A program made the position numbers and the translations under genes. From Lingula anatina (taxonomy: Eukaryota; Brachiopoda; Lingulata; Lingulida; Lingulidae): a DNA stretch of 64,000 nucleotides. Shown piece after piece: positions 12,744 through 23,557 of the stretch. The notes beneath the pieces were generated by a model, which saw only the letters and a program-made list of their open reading frames with translations, did not search any database and was not told the DNA's origin. Position 1 is the stretch's first letter. Each line of letters opens with the position of its first letter. Location of the stretch: contig NW_019775662.1 in NCBI RefSeq assembly GCF_001039355.2, positions 63,029-127,028 on the forward strand. The letters run 5' to 3'.

Positions 12744-13549
12744 TTATACCGTCCCATATCTCCTGGCTACTTTGAACTGTCCCGTAGGATCTGGGATATA
12801 GTACTTGTCCCATATTTTAGAGAACTGAGCCCCACCGTCCCATGGTTTAGTGGGACCGTCCCAGTGGATCAGCTTGGCACGGGATATGAACTGGTCTGAG
12901 TACATCTTCTTATAGCGCATACCTGAAAAAAAAAATGGCCTTGTGGTTAGAGTGTTTGAGGGACAGCATGGGTTTGACCCCATCCTTCATAAACAGTGCC
13001 TGCTGTCTCCTCGCTTGGAACTCAGAACTTGAGGAGTGAAGCAGGGGTAATGCAACCAGTCTGACAGGGGATACTGCAATATCAGTTGCATGCTTACTTT
13101 CAGTGTGTACAACACATGGTATGTGTGAAGGCCATGTATTGTGATTGCAAGATAGATTCTCACACTACACATCTATCCAATAATCAGAGATACACAACAT
13201 CTAAACTTTAACTTGCAGCCAATGACTTTACAAACAAGCACAATACAAAATTATGCAAAAGTCAGACCAAGGCTAGAGAAAAATATATATTCAGTGAAGG
13301 AGATGATATATTCAGAAGGACAGTCCTCTCTCTCTCTCTTACCTAAATGTCTGACATTCCACATTGGGTTGAGCAGAGAGAACCTCTTATACAGGGCTAT
13401 CATCATAGGTGGCTGTGCTGCTCCTCCTGCTATACCAGTACCATACACCTCCTGCCTGGGAGAGAGAGGATACGAATATAACCAGAGAGAGACTATAGCT
13501 GCATTTAGTTTAAAGAAACTATCACACATACTCTCCCCTTCTCTCTCAC

Positions 13550-13580
<31 letters not shown>

Positions 13581-13658
13581 TGCCTGCACACACATACACA
13601 CACACTGCGGCACACACACACACACACTCACATGCACACACACACACATACATGCTTG

Positions 13659-13707
<49 letters not shown>

Positions 13708-14245
13708 AAACTGCACACTCACCATGTATTCAGCTGTAACCAGTGTTGTATCTTGAGAGTCATGTTGGTTTGTTTCCAGGTAGTTATATCCATAGCAAAC
13801 ACACCAGGGTTAAAAGAGCAAGCCAACGGACTCATCTTCAGTCGCTTTATTGAAGGGTTTTTAAAGTTGATATAGTTCTGGTAGTTGTTCTAAAAAGTTG
13901 ATGATAATTAATAATTAGCAAAACAGCTTGTTTAACTTAGTTATTACAATCAATTTAATGTACAACAATTACAATTTTTACAAATCAAACTCATAGTTAT
14001 CATTATTTTAACATTCAGCAGCAACTATGTGTCTTCCTTAAAACTGAACGGAGAAGTTTTAATATGCATAACTAAGATGTGATAAAGGAGAAAGAAAACT
14101 AAATCTAGTAATCCTCCAATATTTTGGCTTTTAATTTATCAAAAACAATCATCTTATATTCATTAACACAATACTTTATTCTAACCCCCCAGAGGGCCAT
14201 GTTTAAGTGTATGCGCTTAACATATTTTACTCTCTTTAAATAAAG

Positions 14246-14298
<53 letters not shown>

Positions 14299-17196
14299 CT
14301 AAAAGCCTGGTGCATGTACCTGAATGTGACTGAATCTTTTGGACACCGAGTTACAGTCCTCCGAGACGGCCACAGCATGACCCCTGCGGATCCGGGTTTT
14401 GTTCAGCTCTCCTATGTCACCTTGAAAGAATTTCAACAAAGATGCGATTAATAATAGTCTTTAATGTGCCAGTCACTCTCTTCCATTTAACTCCTGTCAC
14501 TTTCATGCTTGTCACATTTCACTTCTGTCACTTTCACTCTAACTTGTCAATTTCAAACTCATCAATTTCACTTGTCACTTTCATCCCATTTTATGGTAAT
14601 TACTCAATCTTTTCAGTGGGTGAAAATAATGAATTTTATAGATACTGTTTTATTTAGTCCTAATTTAGTAAAATTAGAACATTCCAATTGAGTGGTACAA
14701 CAAAGTAAAAAGAAGGCTACTCTATAGTTCTATTCAATGTTGTAAAACCACCACAAATGTTATGTAGAAATGTAATTTTTGTGCTTATAAAATTATGTGC
14801 TTGAAAAGTTGACAATTTTTGACTATTGAAAAGATAGAGTATTTACCATTATGATAATTTATGATCAGCCTATAATCTTTGTAGTAACACCAACAACAAC
14901 ACAAGCAAGCTTCTCCAGACCTCTCTTGTCCATTAAAACTCCCTTCATTAACTATGACCTTCAACCATATTTTTTAAATTTTAGTTTCTTTAATTTATCC
15001 ATATTTGCTTTAAAAAATGATCATTTGATAAAAATGGTTGATTGACAGACAATAATAATTATCCAAATTTCAAAGGTCAGTGTGACCTTCAGCCACCACT
15101 TACCCTGTACTATCACATCACTGTCCACGTAAACAACACGACCCTGGAGATCAGGCAGCAAAGTAGGAACAAAAAATCTAGCGTACACAATCTGAAATAT
15201 CAAAATAATAAATTATCAGGTGCTCATAAAAATGGTAAAAACTCAAATCAGGCACCAAAGTTGGGAACAAAGAACTGAGCACACACTGTTCACATTTCCC
15301 ACTTGTGACTTGGAAAACAATGAGGTGAAGACAGCGCAGACATTCAGAAGCTGAACTGCAGACTAACAGTTCTGTGGAACAAATATGACCAGACCACAGA
15401 AGAGCAGAGCAGACTTATACGCTGATGGTTTCCCTGCCTCTGCACTCGCAATTAAACAGATTAAATCATTGTTCCAATGCCTCCACACCTGCCATTCCTG
15501 TTCCTGCAGGAATGGCAGGTGTGGAGGCAGGTAGACCATCAGCAGATTAGTCAGCTCTGCTTCAGTGTGGGTCGGCCATATTTGATCCACAGATCTATTA
15601 GTCTGCAGATCAACTAATTCTGAATGCTCTTAGAGAGAAAGTGAGAGACAGAGAGAGTTGGAGAACTTACAGGTCTACTCAGCTCCTCTCTTCCTCCTCG
15701 TAACTTTATCATGCCTGTGACTAAGCGTTTATTGAAGACCAACAGCTCATAGTCTATCTTGCTCAAGGAAGTGGCTTGAATCCACGTCCTGCAATTTCAA
15801 AAAAAGACCAAAAAATCTCTTTCTTACCAATAATCATCAACATTATATGTCATAATTATATGAGTTTTAATTCAGTTCATACAATTATGTTATCAACATG
15901 ACACATCAGTGATCAAGACTATATGAAGTATTGGTTGAAAACTCTTTCACAACAGCTTTTAAGGCTGGAGCTCTAGTTTTGATTCTGTGCAAGATGCGTA
16001 ACACAAATTATTGAGAGTCCAGTTTGAAGATTAATATTCATCCTTTATTTCAGTCCTACCTCAAATGTTTGGCACAGTCTGTGGTTGTGACCAGATGAAA
16101 CTTGACAGGACACTTGGCGTTAAGGTGAATACTGTTCACGGCTGCTATCATCCCTCCCAGCATGGCACTATCAGCTGTCAACAGCACATGGGTGGGCTGT
16201 CCTGTGCAGTTGCCTAGCAACAGCTTACTGCCCCCTGGTGAATGTTTTGTAGACGTTTCATCTATGATTTGTGGGAAAGCTGAAATATTAAAGTTTCCCC
16301 TATAAGGTAATGACACAATCTTTTTAACGGATAAAAATTATCCATCTTTCAGATACATTTCTTCTGATTCATAAAAATTATGTACCAAATAGCACTACTG
16401 GTGATTTTATAGCATAAAATAGAATTATATGGAAGCCTGCTTTAAAATTCTGTTGCTTCCACTCAATAAGAATATTCTAATTTTCAAAAATATGACTTAA
16501 AGATACAGTATCAGCAAAACACAGTTTTATCCCATTGAAGATTTTGAGACACTACCATATGGGTGTGTGGTATAGGTCTGGGTGTGTGGTGTAGGTCTGG
16601 GTGTATGGGTGTGTGGTATAAGTCTGGGCGTGTGGTGTAGGTCTGGGCATGTGGTGTAGGTCTGGGCATGTGGTATAGGTTGGGTGTGGTGTAGGTATGG
16701 GTTCGTGTGGATGTTAAAGAATCGTTCCAACTACTTGGTATGTGGTGTGAAATGGCTCACATCTCTTAAGAGGCCTTGTCTTTTTGGCCCCTGGATTCCA
16801 CACATAGAGAATGGCAATGGCAGTGGCAACCACCAAACACAGGGCCACTGAAAGACAATGTGTAAAATGCACATACCAGAACATTAAGAAACAACATATT
16901 TGAAATAAAACACATATGCATTTTAATATAATATGACGGAATCATGAATATCTATAAATGTTTTAATGTTACTAAAATCGATCCAATTAGCCGCAATAAG
17001 CCAACCGCCTTCGAAAAACGTATTTGGAGTGTACTCTTTAAAGGTCTGAACTAGTCTTAACTGGTCTACTTAACTCGGTGATTCATCTAATGATTGATCT
17101 GGTAGCACCGCTTTTATAAATGAAATTACTGTTTTAGTATGTAAACGAACCTCTTCTTGGAGTTATTCTAGGAAATAACATCTTGCAAGCCACCAT
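12744..17196 (-). CDS. GLT8D1: Glycosyltransferase 8 domain-containing protein 1-like
   Basis: Golgi type II membrane glycosyltransferase of the GT8 family. Nine exons: 17151-17196, 16761-16847, 16060-16279, 15671-15788, 15104-15191, 14320-14420, 13723-13889, 13343-13455 and 12744-12922. They join to 1,119 nt, giving 372 aa, essentially the human GLT8D1 length of 371. A short cytoplasmic N-terminus precedes a membrane anchor at about residues 16-32 (VALCLVVATAIAILYVW). The catalytic domain starts THVLLTADSAMLGGMIAAVNSI. The metal-binding DxD appears as VVYVDSDVIVQGDI (D-S-D), and the later GT8 motifs CSFNPGVFAMDI, LNPMWNVRHLG and HWDGPTKPW are all present. Exon 2 ends at a GTGAGC donor, the only site that keeps the frame. 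GLT8D2 is the main alternative; the SPCS1 neighbour favours GLT8D1. The acceptor sugar is not known from sequence. Confidence 0.93.
12935..13060 (+). mobile_element. tRNA-derived SINE-like fragment in GLT8D1 intron 8
   Basis: The stretch has a pol III A-box-like GTGGTTAGAGTG and, about 35 bp later, a B-box-like GGTTTGACCCC. This is the layout of a tRNA-derived SINE head. No clear tail or target duplication was found. Confidence 0.4.
13541..13705. repeat. Compound (CT)n/(CA)n microsatellite
   Basis: Long dinucleotide runs lie in the GLT8D1 intron between 13455 and 13723. They keep Ser/Leu, Thr/His and Cys/Val frames open artificially on both strands. Confidence 0.95.
14247..14299. repeat. (ATT)n microsatellite
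   Basis: An uninterrupted trinucleotide run lies just left of GLT8D1 exon 6. Confidence 0.95.
16558..16735. repeat. 17-18-bp minisatellite in GLT8D1 intron 2
   Basis: Roughly nine imperfect units of GTGTGGTGTAGGTCTGG lie immediately beside the exon 2 donor at 16760. On the minus strand the run reads as a His/Thr/Pro repeat, which is an artefact. Confidence 0.85.
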
Positions 17197-18113
17197 TTGT
17201 TTTCTGATAAACAGACGCCGGGGCTTTAACGGCGAATATCACGAACTCTCGATCGTCATGAAGGCAAATATTCGTGGCACCTGACCAAATTGTAAGTCGC
17301 CATCTTTAGCAATACCCGTATGTGTCTCATTGAAAACGAGGCAGAGGGGAATTCCTTACTAAAAATAGAACAACGCTCGAAATCTTGGTGAAAGGGATTT
17401 GACGGGCTTGGGCGAAATAGAGGTAACCCTCACCTATCCAGCTTCTGGGAATAATTTTCTCTCTCTCTCTCTCTCTCTGTTGGTTAATTTAACAGTTGTG
17501 ATAGAATATTATGGCTGGATTTGCAATTGTTGAGATAAACTAATTTGTCTAGATTTGTAAGGCTAATCTAAAATTTTCGTTTCTGTTATCATGTAGATCT
17601 AGAATTTTAGTTGGATTTTATAACGGAAAACATTCAAATTTTCGAAAGACAACTTACAGATTAATTATCATGAAAGTTCCACTTTCGATATATGTAATCT
17701 TTAATATATACAAATGCGTTTAAATGAAATTCAAACCTCACAGCCGCAGCAGACGCGCTGTACGTACTCAGACGTACTCAGTTGTCCCCCAAGGAGTGAG
17801 TAAGAAGGAAAAAAAATCATTTTTCAGAATGAATTTTGGAACTATTCAAAAAGCAGCAGCAACGGATATACCTTATCTTATATTTATTATGACCATCCAA
17901 CATTAAATAAGCTTTGCTGGTCTGTCTAGTTCAATAAACGTCAATCAAAATGAATCAGGAAATACGACATAAATCCCACACGAGGCACGTGCAAATCCAT
18001 AACGGAAAAAAAGTGTAACATTGTTCAGACAGCGTTCAGTGCAACTTATCAGAGTATTAAGGCAGCTAACAAAATTTTAACAACACTGCTAACGTCCATG
18101 TGAATATCTGCAT
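17197..18113. other. Intergenic: GLT8D1 promoter side and PPT-like 3' flank
   Basis: The GLT8D1 upstream region lies on the left, with a (CT)n run at about 17459-17479. A minus-strand AATAAA at 17883-17888 is the likely poly(A) signal of the pyruvyl transferase-like gene. No other gene is seen. Confidence 0.5.
17883..17888 (-). terminator. Candidate poly(A) signal of the pyruvyl transferase-like gene
   Basis: AATAAA on the minus strand, about 225 bp beyond the stop codon. Confidence 0.5.
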
Positions 18114-19322
18114 CTAAACATGTTTGCGCAGGAAATACATGACCTTCTCCACCGCGTCATGGGTGTTATTTGCAAGATAAACGGTATCTAGCAACGATGG
18201 TGATTGCCAGGTTCGGAAAAAGAATTCCTGTTTGTTCGTTTTGCTGTTCATTAACACTGACGGTTTGTTCAACAGGATACTCAGTATGTGCCCATGTAGG
18301 CGGTCCGTAAACACGACTCTTCCACGTGACAGCAAGGCCAGCCCCATTACTGCTTGGTCCAATGAATCCTCAAGAAAATATTGTATAGAATAGGTCGAGG
18401 TATGATTGACAGCGCTGGTAACACGCTCTGGCCAATCAACGACCAGAACTGATGTGTTGCTAGGGAACACGGGAACATTTTTCAATTTACTAGGAATTTC
18501 CCAATCTCTTCTTTTCAAACAGACAATGTCGTACGATGGAATGTAGCTGCCGAAATCCTGGAATCCGACAGCGAACGCGGCGTCTGGTACAAGTTCAATG
18601 GCAGTGTTCCGAAAATATTGTTTCGTCACGGAAAAAGACGGACTATCCCGAAGTGTGATCACGGAGTCCGCGTGTCCGTCAAAGAGTCTTGCCCACTCCC
18701 GAATACTGCCACACCTACTGTGGTCAACAACACATGAACTCACAGGAAACATGAGAATCCGATTACTGGGAAAGGCTCGGAATGCTTCTTTCAGATATTT
18801 CAAATCTATCCCAGAACCAAGGTATCCTCCCCCAGCTATCAGAATGACCAGATCTTTGCCTCGTTTTACCTTGCTGAAGGCGCAGCGCGGCATAGAAGGG
18901 TTAATACACATGTAGTCAATGGTAGTTATGTTAAACCAGGATAAGATCGTCCTCTCTCCCCAGAGGATAAAACGGTCTCCGGTGTTACTTGTGTCGAACA
19001 CATTCACCAAAATTGCGCGCTTGAATCCGGTGAGGTATTTCTTGAAGACTTGGTACTGGCGTCTCTGCATGTCACTTATGAAGATTTTATTAGGCCGTGC
19101 GCGGTCCGCGGTGGATATATCCTCCTGGGTAATGCTCACTTTCATGTCGCGTCTTGATTCATATTCCAGCAGTGTATCGTGATCAAGTGACGAGGAAAAC
19201 CAAGAATAAGGATACTCTTCTCCAAATGTTCTAACCGCTCCACGCCGAAGGCTTAGAGCCAGGAAAACCATAATGGCCACGGTGCTTACTGCTATTGCCA
19301 GTTTTCGTGACCGCAAACGCAT
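18114..19322 (-). CDS. Polysaccharide pyruvyl transferase-like type II membrane protein, intronless
   Basis: Predicted Golgi-type enzyme of the polysaccharide pyruvyl transferase family, which adds a pyruvate ketal from phosphoenolpyruvate to sugars. It is a single uninterrupted frame of 402 aa. The start at 19322 is the first ATG after an in-frame TAA at 19395-19397, with GCC before the ATG. Basic residues (MRLRSRK) precede one membrane anchor at about residues 7-25. Family marks seen: NTGD at about 113-116, GGGYLGSG at about 164-171, VPDAAFAVG at about 245-253 and the C-terminal DRLHGH at about 340-345 inside VVFTDRLHGHILSILLNKP. Several NxT/S sites are present. Both multi-exon neighbours contrast with this intronless gene, which suggests retroposition or an old bacterial origin. 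The membrane anchor shows it is adapted to the eukaryotic secretory pathway. The substrate is unknown. Confidence 0.85.
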   Translation of the reverse strand: MRLRSRKLAIAVSTVAIMVFLALSLRRGAVRTFGEEYPYSWFSSSLDHDTLLEYESRRDMKVSITQEDISTADRARPNKIFISDMQRRQYQVFKKYLTGFKRAILVNVFDTSNTGDRFILWGERTILSWFNITTIDYMCINPSMPRCAFSKVKRGKDLVILIAGGGYLGSGIDLKYLKEAFRAFPSNRILMFPVSSCVVDHSRCGSIREWARLFDGHADSVITLRDSPSFSVTKQYFRNTAIELVPDAAFAVGFQDFGSYIPSYDIVCLKRRDWEIPSKLKNVPVFPSNTSVLVVDWPERVTSAVNHTSTYSIQYFLEDSLDQAVMGLALLSRGRVVFTDRLHGHILSILLNKPSVLMNSKTNKQEFFFRTWQSPSLLDTVYLANNTHDAVEKVMYFLRKHV

Positions 19323-20470
19323 GGCGTGGTGATACGTCGAAGAGGGATTATGACAATGAAAAAAAAAATGATCCTCATGTGCCTTTTTCAATCCTTAGAT
19401 TTTATCACCATAAATCTGCCTGTGAAATTAGTGCTGTAAACTTTAACACTCAGACACAACAAAAATTCACTAACAGGTTTGGAGGACATTGCATAGACAA
19501 ATAACCGTGCAAACACAATAGATTGTATACCCGGAGGGCGTCTTTTCAACATAGGTTTTGAGCATGTTCAAATACAGTACAAATCCATCCGCTGTTCATG
19601 TCTTCATTTAAATACGATGGAAACGGGGGGATTTTATACGCTAAATCTGTGCGTATAATCGATGTCAAATACGATATTAATACGTACCTCTTTATGCTAG
19701 GTGTGACAGAGCCTTTATTCGCGTCCCTTAAAGAGAGTGGGCGTGCGTCATATCAATAGTACAAACTTCACAGCCTAAAACAACGAAGTAACCTTCAGAG
19801 GCAAACTAGACGAAGTATCAAAACACCCGAAACCACGTAAAACTAAATACTGGCCGCTGTATACTATATGTGGAAGCCATATGAATTGGAGAAAGTGTGG
19901 AAGAATCTGCATTGCAAGAGAGAGGCGACTTTGAGTTGAATGAGTGTGCGTGTGCGCACGTGCGTGTGTGTGTGTGGAGGAGGAATTTAATCACCCATTG
20001 GGTGGTACAGTGAATACTTTCGAGCACTACAGGAGGTAGGAGCCTGAATCAAAAAGAAGCTTATAAGAAAAAAAGCCTTCCCATGGGTTAGAAGGTATAA
20101 TATTGTTACGCAAAGACGAAGAGTTGTTTTTTCTACTAGCGAATTACTATAGAACGGCAAATTTAGTGTCTTCAATATTTATTATTTAAAACTTTTAAAA
20201 ACCAAATTCTATTAACAGAAAATACGCTCGCAATTATGGAAATCGTTTGAAACGATACCAAGGGACACCTATTAGACTAATATACCCTGTACATAAAAGG
20301 CCTGACAAAGAAACTTCAATATTTCAACTCTCTTCTGAGTTGTAAACTGTGCTGTGGCTAAGTACATAGGTTTGTACAGAGAGGAGCATTAATGCAGTAG
20401 ATTAGCAGCATGATAGAAGCATGATTCAAATATGCTAATTAGCTCCCAAATCGAAGCAGATTTGAAGCAT

Positions 20471-20532
20471 GTTTGCAGTATGATTGCAGTAGTCTACTGC
20501 GGTTTGCAGTATGATTGCAGTAGTCTACTGCG
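20471..20532. repeat. Exact 31-bp tandem duplication with an internal palindrome
   Basis: Two perfect copies (20471-20501, 20502-20532). Each ends in GCAGTAG-T-CTACTGC, a 7-bp-arm palindrome with a single central base. Confidence 0.85.
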
Positions 20533-21228
20533 CTGGAGTATCTACTGCGTTTTCGTGCGGTCTCTCTCTCGTTTCATTCGTCCTCAGTTACACAGAGATC
20601 GACTAAAACTGTTGAGAAAACGACCGGTTATAAAATGTATTAACAGATGCAGGCACGTTATAGTCTTCACTAGGGACTGGATGTCACACTAATTTACATC
20701 TGGATACTTGGCTTCGCTTACCAAAAAGGTCAGTTGATAAAAATTAATAAAATCTCCGTCATTAGACACAGCTATTGGTTGAAGTCAAGTCAATGCAAAG
20801 ATGTGTTGTTGCCTTTACAGGTGATATTGTTAGTTACAAGTCTAAGTGCTCCCTTCTGCCGTCCAGTTAATTGTATACCTGGCTTCACCTCCAACAAACC
20901 TCTGGTGATAACAAACGATTAAAGACTCACGCCTAAATCAATGTCATTAGTGATCTAGCTGATATGATGGGGTATTGTTAAAGCCGGCAGTCTGCTTAAT
21001 CAAAGACGTTTATTGAACACTTATACGTCCGTGGTTTAATTTCTAAAAGGCGATAAGCCCTGATTTTCGCCTGTTCTCGACCAGATAAGGCCAATGGAAC
21101 GTAATGTTAGATGAAAAGGTGTGAAATGATTCATTGTGTAGGTTAAAGTAAACAGTCTAGACTTTGATTAACTACGGGGCGTCACGGGTTCTCTGGGGGT
21201 GGTGTGAACGTCGGGTTGGCGAAGGAAT

Positions 21229-21248
21229 GGGGGGTGGGGGGTGGGGGG
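21229..21248 (+). other. G-run cluster with quadruplex potential
   Basis: Three six-G runs are separated by single T residues, with a further G run about 30 bp upstream. Quadruplex formation is inferred from composition only. Confidence 0.4.
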
Positions 21249-21843
21249 CGACAGACTGATGAGTTCGGTGTCACATTTACTGGATTGAGTGATAACCAGA
21301 CGTGCACGTATGGAACTACGTGGAGTTTTCACACCACTTGAATACTGCCTCCAGCCGCTATCGTCAGTGGCCCAGTCATGACCTGCAGCTGAGAGCTCAG
21401 GATTGTAGATCTATTTACACGTCCTTAAAGGCGTTAATAAAACACAAGAGTATTGTCAATAATTTTTACAGTTTGTGTTGTCGTACCTTCTGATACCAGG
21501 GGCTTCTTATGTAGTATACATAAAGTATGAGCGATGAAATAATTTGGTAACAGACTACCACCGCATATTGTCGCTGTATTCTATTGTGGTGTTCAACATA
21601 TGCTGACTTTTCACATGCTGTGAAGTTAAGAATAATGCCTCTCGGCCTGTACTGGACTTAGGTTTAATGTGCCGTGATTTAAAATTCATATTTTTTTATG
21701 AATGCACTTCCCCTTAAACTTCACCTGTTAAAAATGGGGGCGTTCTTCGTGTGGTTTGGTACACTCAGGCTTGAACGGCCTTATTCTCACAAAAAGATAG
21801 GTCTTATTATTTTATGATAAAGTATCAATATCATGCCAAATAT

Positions 21844-22006
21844 CAGTGGCGGATTTGGGGGAGTGTCAGGGGGATCCTGACCCCCCACTTCGATTTCTGA
21901 TAAAAAAAAACGCATCGAAAAATCTGAAGGGAGTGAGGGTCGACATCGCAATTTGAGGCCTATCAATCCCTAAAAAACCGGACACCCCCTTCTGTATCCG
22001 CCCCTG
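21844..22006. mobile_element. hAT-type MITE, copy 1 (163 bp)
   Basis: It begins CAGTGGCGGAT and ends ATCCGCCCCTG, inverted termini like the widespread CAGGGGCGGATC hAT-derived MITEs. It has no coding capacity. A clear 8-bp target duplication could not be confirmed. Confidence 0.65.
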
Positions 22007-23251
22007 AATATTACAATAGATGTCGTAGTATTGCCTTGGAAGCCGTACTCCAACCTGTCCTGAAAATGACACATGCTGTTGTTTGTATACACGTGATTCA
22101 CTGTTTGTTTGTTTGTTAGTAGTCGTCTCTTATCTCGGCGATTGCAGGTTGCTGTCTGTTTACAGTTTACTTAAACTGGTGTTTACACGTGGAATAGTGC
22201 GCTGAAAATCACGCCAGGTCATCGTAGGTCTTGTCTGGACTCTGTTTTAAATATTTATCATCCTTCTGACACATGTTGAGCTAGGGATAATACTGTCTTC
22301 AGTTGTTTTACCTTGGCTGTTGGTCCTCTATTGTTTCCTGTATGTGTGTAGAACAGCATTTCACGAGGAAGCTATTTATAAAAACAGCGTATTTGTTCCA
22401 TTCTTAGAGTAACAGCTGACACAAAAATATCTAACTCAACTATATCAGTACGTTGAAATTTAGCTAAAATGGCTCATTAAATAAATAATAATCGACCATA
22501 TCATTTAAAATCAAATATAACCAAATACTCCAGCATCCCCCCACACACACACACACACATATCACGTTGTCTCGTGGCATTCCCTAAGTCACACCGGGTA
22601 GCAATTAGCAAACAAAGCTTTTCCGCTTGTCTCAGCGTAAACTGGGGCTGGCCTCAGAAGCCGCCTATTGTTGTTGATGGCTATAATCTTCAGGTCACCT
22701 GGGGACAGAGATAGCATCCTCTCTGCCACCTGTGAGCGAGGAAACAAACCAAACCTGTTTATTTAAATGTGTCACACTCAGTTGCTGTTGGACAATGTCG
22801 GCTTAATTGGTGCTTGCGTCATAACGTTAAGAGGATAGACTACACAGCGGATGTTTTAATCCAAACAGAGCGTCTTCAGGGTCGGTTAAGGACACGCACA
22901 GGCAGGTCACCCTGTATGGACTTTCACCAACGCAACAACCAGTTAAAATTGAAGCTCGTGTCGTATAGTACAGCCATCGGCTGAGACATTCGAGTGCATG
23001 CGAACTGTTAAGTAATTGTTTATTGTCTGTATTGTGGGTCTGAAAGTCAAAGTTTACGCTTTCGCCTTCTATTTAACGTACTGCAGGGATTCTGTAGTAC
23101 CACTATACCGGAGTCTAAAGCCCCGAACGCGCACGAAAAGAGACTGCTTAAGTGACAGTTGAGGACATCGGTGTGGATGAAGTATTTCAAACGCCTTGCC
23201 ACGAAAAATTGAGAAGTATAAAAGTGTTCTGCAACCAGCTAATTTTCCAAT

Positions 23252-23506
23252 ATGGAGGGAGGTTCCCACAGTATTCAAGTAATAGAAAGAGAAAGACGAG
23301 AACCACGACAAAATCTTCGAGATCTAGGGACCGCCACCTTCATCTCCAAACTGGTGATAGCGTATGGATTAGTTACCCAGGTATTTTTACCATAAGTTTT
23401 TTTATATTTAATGAAAGTTGATGCGATAAATTTTTATGTTAAGAACTTGATATTTAATAGTTCTATGCATATACTTGCCTAAGATTCGTCTCTTCTTCTG
23501 TAAGCA

Positions 23507-23557
<51 letters not shown>

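Larger units (their letters stand above)
19323..23251. other. Intergenic between pyruvyl transferase-like gene and tetraspanin
   Basis: No convincing exon. It contains a 31-bp tandem duplication (20471-20532), a G-rich run (21229-21248) and a hAT-type MITE (21844-22006). Promoters of both flanking genes should be here, as their start codons face away from each other. Confidence 0.5.

Noticed and set aside
13213-13718. Long overlapping frames on both strands (148 and 155 codons)
   Set aside because: They are held open by the (CT)n/(CA)n microsatellite. The minus one also includes GLT8D1 exon 8, which is annotated properly.
18598-19182. Plus-strand frames antisense to the pyruvyl transferase-like gene
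   Set aside because: Shadows of the strongly supported minus-strand coding frame.
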